IMG/VR virus record: IMGVR_UViG_3300020454_000016
Span: 1 to 59,495 of that record
DNA length: 59,495 nucleotides
Strand: one strand, 5' to 3'
From: a virus
Shown: positions 6,086 through 16,479 of the stretch, one piece after another
Layout of the letters: the number at the start of each line of letters is the position of its first letter
Position numbering within the stretch: the first letter of the stretch is position 1
Position numbers and translations under genes: made by a program
Notes under the pieces: model-generated
The model's input: only the letters and a program-made list of their open reading frames with translations
Told to the model about the DNA's origin: nothing
Database searches by the model: none

Positions 6086-7520
6086 AGAAATCAAAGTTCC
6101 TGAAACAAAGTCTGATCCATATGAGGGCAGACAGGTTATATTTGAACCTAATCCTGGTCCACAGACAGAGTTTCTAGCATCTATTGAACGAGAAGTGTTA
6201 TATGGCGGTTCTGCAGGAGGGGGCAAGTCGTATGCAATGTTAGCGGATCCATTACGCTATATTATGCATCCTCAATTTTCAGGATTGTTAGTTAGACATA
6301 CAACTGAAGAATTAAGAGAACTTGTTTGGAAATCACAAGAACTGTATCCTAAAGTTATACCTAATATAAAATGGTCAGAACGAAAGATGCAATGGGTAGC
6401 TCCTTCAGGTGGCAGATTATGGTTTTCATATCTAGATAGAGAAGAAGACGTATTAAGATATCAAGGTTTAGCATTTAGTTGGATTGGATTTGATGAGCTT
6501 ACACAATGGTCTACACCTTTTGCATGGAACTATTTACGTTCACGTTTACGTACTGCTAGTCCTGACTTGCCTATCTTTATGAGAGCAACTACAAACCCCG
6601 GTGGTATAGGACATCAATGGGTTAAGAAAATGTTTATTGATCCTTCTCCATATAATAGATCATTTTGGGCAACAGATATAGAAACAGGTGAAAATCTTTC
6701 ATATCCTAAAGGACATAGTAAAGAAGGTCAACCATTATTTAAACGTAGATTTATACCAGCTAGATTATTTGACAATCCATATTTAGCTGAATCAGGTGAA
6801 TACGAAACAATGCTATTATCTTTACCTGAACATCAAAGAAAACAATTACTAGAAGGGGATTGGGATGTTAATGAAGGTGCCGCTTTTTCAGAGTTTAATA
6901 GAGATATTCATGTCGTTGATCCATTTTCTATTCCGAAAACTTGGAAGAGATTTAGGGCTTGTGACTATGGGTATGGAAGTTATAGTGGCATATTGTGGTT
7001 TGCTATAAGTCCTAGTGATCAGTTAGTAGTATACAGAGAATTATATGTAAAGAAAGTATTAGCTACAGATTTAGCTGATATGATATTAGATTTAGAACAA
7101 GAAGATGGTACTATTCTTTATGGTGTGTTGGACTCTAGCCTTTGGCATAAGCGTGGCGATCCTGGTCCATCTTTGGCTGAACAAATGATTATGCGTGGTT
7201 GTAGATGGCGACCATCAGATAGAAGTAAGGGAAGTCGAGTATCAGGTAAGAACGAGATACATAGACGTTTACAAGTAGATGATTTTACAGAAGAGCCTAG
7301 ACTAGTTTTTTTTAATACTTGTACGAATGTTATTGCACAGTTACCAGCATTACCACTTGATAAAAAGAATCCTGAAGACGTAGACACAAATGCAGAAGAT
7401 CACTTATACGATGCTTTGCGTTATGGTGTTATGACAAGACCTAGAAGTAACATTTTTGACTTTGATCCTTTAACACAAAATCAAGGTTTTCAAGTTGCAG
7501 ATACTAAATTTGGATATTAA
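5961..7520 (+). CDS. terL: Terminase large subunit
   Basis: A 519-residue packaging motor and nuclease. Walker A is GGSAGGGKS (82-90), Walker B with catalytic acid is WIGFDEL (about 182-188), and the coupling motif MRATTNPGG lies around 206-214. The RNase H-like nuclease has DYGYG (about 335), LDSSLW (about 397) and the C-terminal AEDHLYDALRYG. It cuts concatemers and pumps DNA through the portal encoded next. The start is uncertain: ATG 5961 is called, but ATG 6003 (MPKGTKK) gives a shorter overlap with the upstream gene. Confidence 0.95.
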   Translation: MNEDVRKQLQLNVSMPKGTKKSSKRQKKLKPKESVQVKPQIEEIKVPETKSDPYEGRQVIFEPNPGPQTEFLASIEREVLYGGSAGGGKSYAMLADPLRYIMHPQFSGLLVRHTTEELRELVWKSQELYPKVIPNIKWSERKMQWVAPSGGRLWFSYLDREEDVLRYQGLAFSWIGFDELTQWSTPFAWNYLRSRLRTASPDLPIFMRATTNPGGIGHQWVKKMFIDPSPYNRSFWATDIETGENLSYPKGHSKEGQPLFKRRFIPARLFDNPYLAESGEYETMLLSLPEHQRKQLLEGDWDVNEGAAFSEFNRDIHVVDPFSIPKTWKRFRACDYGYGSYSGILWFAISPSDQLVVYRELYVKKVLATDLADMILDLEQEDGTILYGVLDSSLWHKRGDPGPSLAEQMIMRGCRWRPSDRSKGSRVSGKNEIHRRLQVDDFTEEPRLVFFNTCTNVIAQLPALPLDKKNPEDVDTNAEDHLYDALRYGVMTRPRSNIFDFDPLTQNQGFQVADTKFGY

Positions 7521-7522
7521 AT

Positions 7523-9703
7523 ATGGCAGATAAAGATAATGAAATGATGTTTGAAACTGATGATGTCGCTGTAATCGACACCACAGGCGATCAATCTATC
7601 GAAGCTACTGATATAAATCAAGTTATAGCTTTTATTGAATCAAGATTTAAAAGAGCGGAAGATGCTAGATTAAATGACGAACAAAGATGGTTAAAAGCTT
7701 ATAAAAATTATAGAGGTGTATATGGTAGTGATGTTCAGTTTACTGAAACAGAAAAGTCTCGTGTTTTTGTAAAAGTAACTAAAACTAAAACATTAGCTGC
7801 ATATGGACAGATTATTGAGGTATTATTTGGTAACTCTAAATTTCCATTAAGTATCAATCCTACTATACTACCAGATGGTGTAGCTGAAGCTGTTCATTTA
7901 AATACAGATCCTAATGTTACATCTAGTATGGACACTATTAAAGAAACATTTGAAGAGAAAACTAATATACCTTATCTATTTGATTCTGAAGATACAAGAC
8001 TACAGCCAGGTGAAACTTTAGAAGATTTAGAAAAGAGATTGGGCCCGCTAGAAAAGAAACTAGAGCCTGTAGCTGAGAAAGTTGTAGAGGGTAGTGGTAA
8101 TACTCCTACAAGTGTTACATTTCATCCAGCAATGGTAGCTGCTAAAAAGATGGAAAAGAAAATATTTGATCAACTTGAGGAGTCAGGTGCAAATAAACAA
8201 CTAAGATCATTAGCTTTTGAAATGGCTTTATTTGGTACAGGCATTATGAAGGGCCCGCTTGCAAAAGATAAAGAGTATCCAAATTGGTCTGAAGAAGGTT
8301 CTTATGAGCCACTAGTAAAAACAGTACCTACAACTGAACATGTATCTATTTGGAACTTTTATCCTGATCCAGATGCGAATAGTATGGACGATGCTGAATA
8401 CATAGTTGAACGACATAAACTTTCTAGAACACAACTTAGGTCATTGAAGTCTCGTCCATATTTTGATGAAGATGCAATTGAGAATGCAATTGAGATGGGC
8501 GATTCCTACGCAAGAAAGTATTGGGAAGAAAGCATGGAAGATAATAGTGCTAACTATAGTCCTGATAGAATTGAAGTATTAGAGTTTTGGGGATACGTAG
8601 ATACAACTATATTAGAAGAAAATGGAATTACGATCCCTAAAGAATTAAAAGAGTTAGATCAAGTAAATGTAAATGCATGGATATGTAATAATCAAATACT
8701 AAGACTTGTGCTTAATCCATTTAAGCCTGTACGTATACCTTATTACTCTGTGCCATACGAACACAATCCTTATTCATTTTTTGGTATTGGCATTGCTGAG
8801 AATATGGATGATACGCAGACTTTAATGAATGGTTTTATGCGAATGGCAATTGATAATGCTGCATTGTCAGGTAATCTTATTATAGAAGTAGATGAAACCA
8901 ACTTAACACCAGGACAGGATTTGTCTGTATATCCAGGTAAAGTATTTAGAAGACAAGGCGGGGCACCTGGTCAAGCTATATTTGGTACGAAATTTCCAAA
9001 TGTTGCTGGTGAAAATATGCAACTGTTTGATAAAGCTAGGGTGCTTGCTGATGAAAGTTCAGGCTTTCCATCATTTGCTCATGGGCAGACAGGGATACAA
9101 GGTGTAGGTAGAACTGCATCAGGTATTAGTATGCTAATGTCAGCAGCTAATGGATCAATTAGAAGTGTTGTAAAAAATATTGATGACTTTTTAATTGCAC
9201 CATTAGGAAAAGCATTCTTTAGTTTTAATATGCAATTTGACTTTGATGAATCTATTAGAGGAGATCTTGAAGTTAAAGCACAAGGTACAGAAAGTCTTAT
9301 GGCTAATGAAGTACGTAGTCAAAGATTGATGCAATTCTTACAAGTTGCAAGTAATCCTGTACTAGCTCCATTTGCTAAGATGGATTATATTATACGTGAA
9401 ATAGCAAAGTCAATGGATTTAGATCCTGATAAAATTACAAATAACTTACAAGATGCAGCCATACAAGCAGATATATTAAAGAAATTTCAACAGGAGAACA
9501 TGCCACCATTACCTGAAGAGGGTGTGGCAGGTGCTACTCCTACTGATCCTACAGGGGTCGGTGGTGGTACAATAGGTACAGGACAAGCACCTACTCCGGG
9601 AGAACAAGGATTTTCAGGAAATGTACAAGGACAACAAGGAACACCACCTACAGAACCTCAAGGGGTTGGTCAACAACCGGGAGCAATGGGAACTGTTCAA
9701 TAA
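7523..9703 (+). CDS. Portal protein (head-tail connector)
   Basis: A 726-residue protein right after TerL, as expected for the dodecameric portal through which DNA enters and leaves the head. The N-terminal part has INQVIAFIESRFKRAEDAR and YKNYRG; the core holds PTTEHVSIWNFYPDPDA, YYSVPYEHNPYSFFGIG and TASGISMLMSAANGSIR, all typical of podovirus portals. The C-terminal 70 residues are a Gly/Pro/Gln-rich low-complexity tail, often disordered inside the capsid. The last 83 bases overlap the next small gene. Confidence 0.9.
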   Translation: MADKDNEMMFETDDVAVIDTTGDQSIEATDINQVIAFIESRFKRAEDARLNDEQRWLKAYKNYRGVYGSDVQFTETEKSRVFVKVTKTKTLAAYGQIIEVLFGNSKFPLSINPTILPDGVAEAVHLNTDPNVTSSMDTIKETFEEKTNIPYLFDSEDTRLQPGETLEDLEKRLGPLEKKLEPVAEKVVEGSGNTPTSVTFHPAMVAAKKMEKKIFDQLEESGANKQLRSLAFEMALFGTGIMKGPLAKDKEYPNWSEEGSYEPLVKTVPTTEHVSIWNFYPDPDANSMDDAEYIVERHKLSRTQLRSLKSRPYFDEDAIENAIEMGDSYARKYWEESMEDNSANYSPDRIEVLEFWGYVDTTILEENGITIPKELKELDQVNVNAWICNNQILRLVLNPFKPVRIPYYSVPYEHNPYSFFGIGIAENMDDTQTLMNGFMRMAIDNAALSGNLIIEVDETNLTPGQDLSVYPGKVFRRQGGAPGQAIFGTKFPNVAGENMQLFDKARVLADESSGFPSFAHGQTGIQGVGRTASGISMLMSAANGSIRSVVKNIDDFLIAPLGKAFFSFNMQFDFDESIRGDLEVKAQGTESLMANEVRSQRLMQFLQVASNPVLAPFAKMDYIIREIAKSMDLDPDKITNNLQDAAIQADILKKFQQENMPPLPEEGVAGATPTDPTGVGGGTIGTGQAPTPGEQGFSGNVQGQQGTPPTEPQGVGQQPGAMGTVQ

Positions 9704-9842
9704 TTATTTAGATTATTTAATTAGTAATCAACATAAAAATTTAGAGCAAGCTGATACAGACATTATTGTGTATAGAACGCAAGGTGCAATTTCATCTTTA
9801 AAAAGACTTAAACAGTTAAGGGAAGAAATATATGGGTCTTGA
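9621..9842 (+). CDS. Small conserved helical protein
   Basis: A 73-residue protein whose first 27 codons lie inside the 3' end of the portal gene in another frame. The part after the portal stop (WELFNNYLDYLISNQHKNLEQADT ... YRTQGAISSLKRL) is the type of small helical protein often found between portal and downstream head genes in marine podoviruses. ATG 9621 is called with a moderate AAGGA site, but a start closer to the conserved part is possible. Function unknown. Confidence 0.6.
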   Translation: MYKDNKEHHLQNLKGLVNNREQWELFNNYLDYLISNQHKNLEQADTDIIVYRTQGAISSLKRLKQLREEIYGS

Positions 9843-12504
9843 ATTAGTAAATACAAATTCACCATCAGGTATAATGGCGAAAAGAGATAGTGTTCAAGAT
9901 CTTCAAGATGAAGTTGTTGATAACACTATTATTGAAAAAGAACAACAGAAGAATTTGGATGCTCTTAATTATGAACAGAATATACCTAAATCTTTTACTG
10001 ATTATGCAGAAGAGCTAGATGCAAGTGAGCCTACTATTGCTACAGGTGTAGGGCAAGATCTTAAAAATAAAGAAAATGACTACAGAGATATAGCTAGAGT
10101 TAGAGGAGATATACCAGATAGAAAAGGAGCATTTGTAAATCCAAACGTAAGAATGGAACAAGTAAAAGAACGTATAGATGATGTAAAAGATCCAAAAGAA
10201 CAAGCACAAGATTTTGGTTATTTTAAAGATAATACAATAGAAAATTTAAACAACATTGCACTTAAAAAATATGGTGAAGAAAAAAACAAATATAGAATAG
10301 CACTTTATGATCAATTTATAGCACTCAATATGAGTCCTCATCTTGCGTGGCAAATGGTTACACAAAAAGAGAATTGGACACCAGGTGTAGGTGAAGCTCT
10401 AATGGCGGAAGATGCTAGACTTTCTTTTCAACAAGGAACAAAAGAAGGTGTCATAGCTGGACTTGTGCTATCAGGGGGTGTTGCATTAGGAACTGTTCCT
10501 GTTTTCGGAGATATAACTGCAAAAGCATTAAAGATGATTTCAAAAAGAATACAAAGAGGTGGTGTTGATGTAAAAGAAGCTAAACGTCTATTAAAAACTA
10601 TACCTTTTCATAAACTAGATAAAAAACATAGAATGGCATTAAGAGGTGAATTGGAAGATGTTATTATTTTTCATGGCTCACAAAGACAAGGAATTAGAAA
10701 ATTTGATATGAGTGCAGTAGGAAAATCTCCAAAAAAAGGGGGTACAGGACAAGGTGCTAATACTTTTGGGTTTGGATTATATTTTACAGACCTTATGGAT
10801 ATTGCAAATATATATAGAAAAATAGCTACAAGTGGTAGAAGATCAGCAGAATTTAAAAAAATGAAACTTGAAAATATTGGTGTTGATAATGATTTTAACT
10901 CAGTTGTTCAAAAAGTAGGAAGAGGAACAATATATAACACTAATTTAAAATTACATCCTTCAGAAGTTTTAAATTTTGAAGACTTTATGTTTGAACAAGG
11001 TGCTAATAAATTAAAACTAGTAAATAGAGAATTTGGAAATGTTGTTGATAGTTTACCATCTCTTGATAGTGGAGCATGGACGACTACAACTGATTTTAAA
11101 CCTCACGTTGTTAATCCAGGACAAAATAGTGCTTTTATAGATTCAGTAGGGCAGACAGATTTTGTTCAAAAACAGCATTATGATGATGGAATAAAAAATT
11201 TAGATTTTAAAAACAGTTTAATAACTTACAATTTTAATCCATTTAAAAATGAAATAGCTAATAACATAGATCAATTTAAGTTTTTATGGGAACAGCCACA
11301 AGACAGAATGTTTTGGAAAAGTTCATTTAATCATTATATTGAGAAATTAGTCTATACTATACCCGGAGAAGAACGACTTGTTGATAAATTATTTGAAGCA
11401 GGTATGCCAGATGAAATAGGGCAAGATTTATATGCTTGGTCTAAAGATTTATTAAATCCACAAGAAGCAGAACAACTTTATAAATCAATAATACCTTACA
11501 TTCCTAAAAATGATTTAGAAAAACTTATAGCCAATTTGCAGACTGATTGGGGGCAATATATTTCAGGTATTAAATCTATGGATCAATCTCCATTAATAAC
11601 AGGTAGAGGTAGAAGTCCTGAAGTTATGCAAGAGATTGATACAACTATACAAAGAATACGTAATTTAGATAATGCAAAATCATTTTTAAATACTTTAGAA
11701 GAAAAATATCCTGTAGGTATTAAAATTGCTCCTTCAATAAAAATAAATAGATCATTAAATCTAGGATATGATCCAAATTTAGTAAAAGGAACGATAATAA
11801 GTACTACTGAAGAAATAGAAGGCTATCGTCTTGATATGTTTTTTAATCAATTAAGAAAAAAAGATATTAATGATGATGGAATGTGGCACAATTCAGGAAA
11901 TTATAATAACAGTTCTGAAGGAAGTCCGAGTACACTTGTTAGAGTTTTTCCAGAATTACAACAAACTTTTAAAACAATAGAAGAAGCACAGCAAGTAGCG
12001 GGAATGATTTTAAACAAGATTAAAAATGGTGAAGTTAAAGGTGGCGATTTTAATGGTTATGTACAAGCTAAATATAACTTTTCTAAACCACAAGTTGCTG
12101 AATACTTGTCGGAAGAGGGTATACATGCAATGAAGTTTTTATCAGAGAAGAGTAGACCAGGAAAAAAGTATGCTTCCCTTGATCCAATATATAATTATGT
12201 TGTATGGAATGATGAATTAATTGAGAGTTCAAATATGTCAGATTCTATATTGGGTACATTTAAAAATCCAGATTTTAAAGAACATAAAATTCATAGAGGA
12301 TATATGGATATAGATGAACAAGAACTTTTCAAACCTAATTGGGAAAAGAAATTAGATTGGAGACTGTTAGAAGCTAAAGCAAAGTTATTAAATGTAAAAG
12401 AAAAAATAGGAAACTATAGAAAAAAGATATTAGGCTTTAACAAAGGGGGTCTTGTTGACGCTGATCGTGACACAATAGGTGTAAATTTTATAATGGGAAT
12501 ATAA
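9832..12504 (+). CDS. Large virion-associated protein with an ADP-ribosyltransferase-like domain
   Basis: An 890-residue protein between portal and scaffold genes. Residues 1-200 are charged and helical; a hydrophobic glycine-rich stretch (about 204-230) follows. From 278 the order IIFHGS ... FD ... GANTFGFGLYFTD ... IANIYR resembles ADP-ribosyltransferase folds of phage 'polyvalent' proteins (H281-G-S, GxGLYFTD at 315-320, Y328). PIYNYVVWNDELI near 795-807 looks like the closing strand of such a domain, so a long insertion would lie between. It ends with FNKGGLV, a motif shared with other virion proteins. Possibly injected to modify host targets; activity unproven. Confidence 0.65.
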   Translation: MGLELVNTNSPSGIMAKRDSVQDLQDEVVDNTIIEKEQQKNLDALNYEQNIPKSFTDYAEELDASEPTIATGVGQDLKNKENDYRDIARVRGDIPDRKGAFVNPNVRMEQVKERIDDVKDPKEQAQDFGYFKDNTIENLNNIALKKYGEEKNKYRIALYDQFIALNMSPHLAWQMVTQKENWTPGVGEALMAEDARLSFQQGTKEGVIAGLVLSGGVALGTVPVFGDITAKALKMISKRIQRGGVDVKEAKRLLKTIPFHKLDKKHRMALRGELEDVIIFHGSQRQGIRKFDMSAVGKSPKKGGTGQGANTFGFGLYFTDLMDIANIYRKIATSGRRSAEFKKMKLENIGVDNDFNSVVQKVGRGTIYNTNLKLHPSEVLNFEDFMFEQGANKLKLVNREFGNVVDSLPSLDSGAWTTTTDFKPHVVNPGQNSAFIDSVGQTDFVQKQHYDDGIKNLDFKNSLITYNFNPFKNEIANNIDQFKFLWEQPQDRMFWKSSFNHYIEKLVYTIPGEERLVDKLFEAGMPDEIGQDLYAWSKDLLNPQEAEQLYKSIIPYIPKNDLEKLIANLQTDWGQYISGIKSMDQSPLITGRGRSPEVMQEIDTTIQRIRNLDNAKSFLNTLEEKYPVGIKIAPSIKINRSLNLGYDPNLVKGTIISTTEEIEGYRLDMFFNQLRKKDINDDGMWHNSGNYNNSSEGSPSTLVRVFPELQQTFKTIEEAQQVAGMILNKIKNGEVKGGDFNGYVQAKYNFSKPQVAEYLSEEGIHAMKFLSEKSRPGKKYASLDPIYNYVVWNDELIESSNMSDSILGTFKNPDFKEHKIHRGYMDIDEQELFKPNWEKKLDWRLLEAKAKLLNVKEKIGNYRKKILGFNKGGLVDADRDTIGVNFIMGI

Positions 12505-12505
12505 C

Positions 12506-14335
12506 ATGGCTAAAGATACTCAAGATCAACAAATGGAATTAATGCTACAAGAGGGTGGCATGAAAGACGATGGTATGAATCGTGATCCTGTTAGTGGAAA
12601 TGATGTTCCACCAGGTTCTTTAGCTAGTGAAGTTAGAGATGATATACCAGCTCAATTAAGTGAAGGTGAGTATGTTATTCCAGCAGATGTTGTTCAATTT
12701 TTTGGATTAAAGTTTTTTGAAGATCTTATTGGAAAAGCAAAACGTGGTCTAGAGGACATGAACAATAGAGGAAGAATAGGTGGGCAACCTGTTCCTGATA
12801 CACAACAAGCATCTATGCCCATGCAACAAGCTCCTGAAGGTTTTCCATTTAACTTAGAAGAATTACAAACTACAGAACCCATGCAAGCAAACAAAGGTGG
12901 TTTAGTTAGAGGATTTGCACCAGGTGGAGCAACAGGAATATCTGGACAAGTGGTTACTCCTACTTTAGATAATACTGCTAGTGAAAAGTATTTTGGAAGC
13001 TCTGTAGCAGGAGCTAGATTAATAAGATTTGTTGCTGATGGATGTAAACAAAAAACTGTGCTTGCTCAAGCAGATAGAGTTCCTATTGCAAGCGGAGCAT
13101 ATGAAGGTGGTTATGTTGATATTACTAGTGATGCAGGTTTAGACTTAGTATCTAAATGTAATGAAATTAATTTAAATAATGCAGAAGAACAAAATGTAAT
13201 AGATAGAATAGGACAAGATGAGTATACAAATTGGAAAAATGGACAAACTAGAACAGGGGATGATGAACCTCAAGAAGAACAACAGCCTAGTACACCATCG
13301 GGTGATGATGATGGTGGTAAAGAAGTTGATCCAAAAGACTTTATTCAGAACTATGATATAATGCAATTGCAAGCATATGCTGATGACATTTCTGATTACT
13401 ATGGTGATACAGGAGAGGAAGATTCATTTTTTCAAAGATTAATAAAAGGAGTTACTAATCCAATTGTAAAATTAAATCATAAACATATTGTTGCAAGATC
13501 GTCAGAGATATTAATGAATGGTGGATATACAGATGCCAAAACAGGAGAATTTAGGCAAGTAAATACAGATAGAGATGAAAATGGAAATTATATAAATCCA
13601 GAAGCAATAGCTTTAAGTAGTATTTTAAGAGCTAATCCTGGTGGTATGAAAGAAGGTGAAAGATATAAAATTGGTGGAGTAATTTATGAGTACAAAGGTG
13701 GAAAGCATGTAATCTATGATCCTAAAAAGAAAATTACACCTACAATTACAAATAAAGGAGCTATAAGACCATCAGATGCGTCTGGTGATCCTTCTGAAGA
13801 AGGGGGAACAGGGGCTGGTGATTACATAGATTTATCATTTAATACATTAGACAATACATACAATATATCAAATCCAGGATTTATGACAGCATCTCTTGAT
13901 CCTACACAAGATCTTAAATCACAATACGATAATTATGTATTAGATAGTCAAGCAGGCACTACAGACATGACTACAAGAGCAGAGATGGAAAGAGGAACGC
14001 AAGGTAAAAGATCAGGTGGCGATGAACCTACAGGTGATTCAGGAAGTTATTTAGCAGATAATTTTGGTAGAGATAGAGATGATGACGATGATGATAATTT
14101 TCCTAGCACACCACCACCTTCATATGCTTCAGGAATAATGAATGAAAAAGATGATGGTGCATCTTTAGAAGTAGAAAAAAATCAATACAATGAAGCTGAA
14201 GCTAGTCTTTCAGATGCATATGGTGGTGGACAAGCTGCTGAGAAATTTAAGATGTTTAGTGAAGGTGGAATGCCTACTAAGAAAACAATAGTTAAAAAAA
14301 GAGCTAAAAGAAAAACAGCCACAAAGAAGAAGTAA
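12506..14335 (+). CDS. Conserved structural protein (SEGEYVIPADVV type)
   Basis: A 609-residue protein. The N-terminal block DVPPGSLASEVRDDIPAQLS and GEYVIPADVVQFFGLKFFEDL (32-74) is common to a family found beside head genes in marine podoviruses; its role is unknown. NKGGLVRGFAPGG at 129-141 carries the double-glycine motif seen in other virion proteins here. The rest is Asp/Gly/Ser-rich and probably partly disordered, with an Asp run near 530; it ends with FSEGGM and a strongly basic tail, possibly binding DNA. It starts one base after the previous stop. Confidence 0.65.
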   Translation: MAKDTQDQQMELMLQEGGMKDDGMNRDPVSGNDVPPGSLASEVRDDIPAQLSEGEYVIPADVVQFFGLKFFEDLIGKAKRGLEDMNNRGRIGGQPVPDTQQASMPMQQAPEGFPFNLEELQTTEPMQANKGGLVRGFAPGGATGISGQVVTPTLDNTASEKYFGSSVAGARLIRFVADGCKQKTVLAQADRVPIASGAYEGGYVDITSDAGLDLVSKCNEINLNNAEEQNVIDRIGQDEYTNWKNGQTRTGDDEPQEEQQPSTPSGDDDGGKEVDPKDFIQNYDIMQLQAYADDISDYYGDTGEEDSFFQRLIKGVTNPIVKLNHKHIVARSSEILMNGGYTDAKTGEFRQVNTDRDENGNYINPEAIALSSILRANPGGMKEGERYKIGGVIYEYKGGKHVIYDPKKKITPTITNKGAIRPSDASGDPSEEGGTGAGDYIDLSFNTLDNTYNISNPGFMTASLDPTQDLKSQYDNYVLDSQAGTTDMTTRAEMERGTQGKRSGGDEPTGDSGSYLADNFGRDRDDDDDDNFPSTPPPSYASGIMNEKDDGASLEVEKNQYNEAEASLSDAYGGGQAAEKFKMFSEGGMPTKKTIVKKRAKRKTATKKK

Positions 14336-14378
14336 CCAATATAGCTACTCTAATATATAGACCCTATAGGAGGAAATA

Positions 14379-15275
14379 ATGCCAGAATTAGCAGAAGTAG
14401 AAAAACCAAAAGTTGCAGGATATGTAAATCCTAGACCAAAAAATAAAAACAAGGAAAGGATTGAAGAAGCTGAAAAAGAATTGGAACAACTGTCTTCTCA
14501 AGCACAAGGAGATGGGATTTCAGAAACAACTGAAAAGGTCACGAGTTCAGAAGTTCCTGAAATTGACAGCAAAGATGAGAACCTTAGTAAAGAGGAACAG
14601 ACATTTAAAAAACGATATGGAGATCTACGAAGACATCTAGCTGACAAAGAGAAAAGTTGGACAGATAGAATCGAAAAACTTGAAAAACAATTAGATCTAG
14701 CAACTAAGAATGAATTAGTCTTACCTAAATCAGAAAATGAAATTGATGCATGGGCAAAAAAATATCCTGATGTTGCAGGTATTGTTGAAACTATTGCAAG
14801 CAAGAAAGCAAAAGAAGCATCACAAGATTTAGATAAAAGAGTCAAAGAGATAGAAGGAATGAGAGAATCAGCTAGAGTCGAAAAAGCAGAAGCTGAATTA
14901 CTAGCACTTCATCCTGACTTTGAAGAGATTAGAGAAAAAGATGAATTTCACGATTGGGCAGAAAATCAACCTAAGTGGATTCAAGATGCTCTATACGAAA
15001 ATTCAACAGATGCAAAAGCAGCATCTAGAGTAATTGATTTGTATAAAGCAGATAAAGGAATATCAACAAAATCAAATGTTGATTTGTCAGCAGCTAAGGC
15101 TGTTACACCAAGAAGAGGAAGATCGACACCTCAAGCCGATGCAACTGCATCCTACCTTAAAGAGTCGGTAGTAAACAAAATGTCTACACAAGAGTATGAA
15201 AAGAACCAAGATAAAATCATGGAAGCTATTCGTACAGGAAAGTTTGTGTATGACATATCAGGTGGTGCAAGATAA
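14379..15275 (+). CDS. Scaffolding protein (capsid assembly)
   Basis: A 298-residue highly charged, helical protein directly before the major capsid gene, the usual place of the scaffold in podoviruses. The N-terminus is disordered and acidic; YGDLRRHLADKEKSWTDRIEKLEKQL (about 85-110) is a signature coiled coil of such proteins; the C-terminal part (VVNKMSTQEYEKN) is a likely capsid-contact region. It would guide procapsid assembly and then leave. A strong AGGAGG site precedes the ATG. Confidence 0.85.
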   Translation: MPELAEVEKPKVAGYVNPRPKNKNKERIEEAEKELEQLSSQAQGDGISETTEKVTSSEVPEIDSKDENLSKEEQTFKKRYGDLRRHLADKEKSWTDRIEKLEKQLDLATKNELVLPKSENEIDAWAKKYPDVAGIVETIASKKAKEASQDLDKRVKEIEGMRESARVEKAEAELLALHPDFEEIREKDEFHDWAENQPKWIQDALYENSTDAKAASRVIDLYKADKGISTKSNVDLSAAKAVTPRRGRSTPQADATASYLKESVVNKMSTQEYEKNQDKIMEAIRTGKFVYDISGGAR

Positions 15276-15397
15276 CCACTTAATAGTAATACAAAAGCGA
15301 ACCACTCATACAATTAAGCCAATACATGTATTCACCTTAAAAGTATGACCTCTCTTTGAGTGTTAGTATTCTAGAGCCAAATATAAGGAGATGTGAT

Positions 15398-16468
15398 ATG
15401 GCTTTTCCAAAAGAAGCTGGTCATGGTAACTTACCTAATGGTAACTTTTCCAGCATTATTTACTCCAAACAAGTACAGCTTGCGTTTCGTAAGTCTACTG
15501 TAGTTGGAGATATCACTAATTCTGATTATTTCGGGGAAATTGCTAATCAAGGGGATACAGTAAAGATTATCAAAGAACCAGAAATTTCGGTTAGTGAATA
15601 TAAGCGTGGCACACAAGTGTCAGCACAAGACTTAGACGATGAGGACTTCAGCCTTGTTATCGACAAAGCAAACTACTATGCTTTCAAGATGGATGATATT
15701 GAAGAAGCTCATAGTCATGTAAACTTTATGCAACTTGCAACAGACAGAGCTGCATATAGATTATCTGATAACTATGACCAAGAAGTATTGGCATATTTGT
15801 CAGGGTATTCTCAGCCATCCAAACATGCTGTTGGTAATGCTGTAAATACAAATGTTAATGGCACAAAGGCTGTTTCAACTGCAGGTTCAGATGAACTTCT
15901 TACTTCTATGAAGTTAAGAAAAGATTCATTTAGTGCAATCACCACAGGTGGTGCAGCTGATCATTCTATTCCATTAGCAAATGTCTTGCCAGGTCAAGCA
16001 AGTGCAATTACCACAACTGTGACACCTATGCAAGTCATTAATAGAATGTCAAGGGTCTTGAATCAACAACAAGTTGATAGTCAAGGTCGTTGGCTAGTCG
16101 TTGATCCAATTTTTATGGAGCTACTACAGGATGAAAATTCAAAGCTAATTAATGCTGATTATTCTGAAGCAGGTCTTAAAAATGGACTTACTATAAGCAA
16201 TCTAGGTGGATTCAGAGTACACGTTTCAAGCAACTTACCAGCAAAAGGTACAGGAGCAGGTACATCGGGTACAGGAAACCAAGACAACCATTATGGTGTG
16301 ATTGTTGCAGGACATGATTCTGCTGTTGCTACTGCTGAACAAATCAGCAAAACAGAAACTTATCGTGATCCTGACTCATTTGCAGACATTGTAAGAGGTA
16401 TGCACCTCTACGGCCGTAAGATATTACGTCCTGAAGCAATTGTTACTGCTAAATACAACGTAGCGTAA
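15398..16468 (+). CDS. Major capsid protein
   Basis: A 356-residue protein of the HK97-like fold group, following the scaffold gene. Typical phrases are FSKVQLAF-like YSKQVQLAFRKSTVVGDITN near the N-terminus, GDTVKIIKEP, and RWLVVDPIFMELLQD with an NLGGFRVHVSSNLP strand (about 236-300). I chose ATG 15398 because AGGAG lies eight bases upstream; an in-frame ATG at 15356 has no site. The 122-base gap before it holds no gene; promoter or processing signals there are possible but not obvious. Confidence 0.9.
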   Translation: MAFPKEAGHGNLPNGNFSSIIYSKQVQLAFRKSTVVGDITNSDYFGEIANQGDTVKIIKEPEISVSEYKRGTQVSAQDLDDEDFSLVIDKANYYAFKMDDIEEAHSHVNFMQLATDRAAYRLSDNYDQEVLAYLSGYSQPSKHAVGNAVNTNVNGTKAVSTAGSDELLTSMKLRKDSFSAITTGGAADHSIPLANVLPGQASAITTTVTPMQVINRMSRVLNQQQVDSQGRWLVVDPIFMELLQDENSKLINADYSEAGLKNGLTISNLGGFRVHVSSNLPAKGTGAGTSGTGNQDNHYGVIVAGHDSAVATAEQISKTETYRDPDSFADIVRGMHLYGRKILRPEAIVTAKYNVA

Positions 16469-16479
16469 GGGGGTAGATC

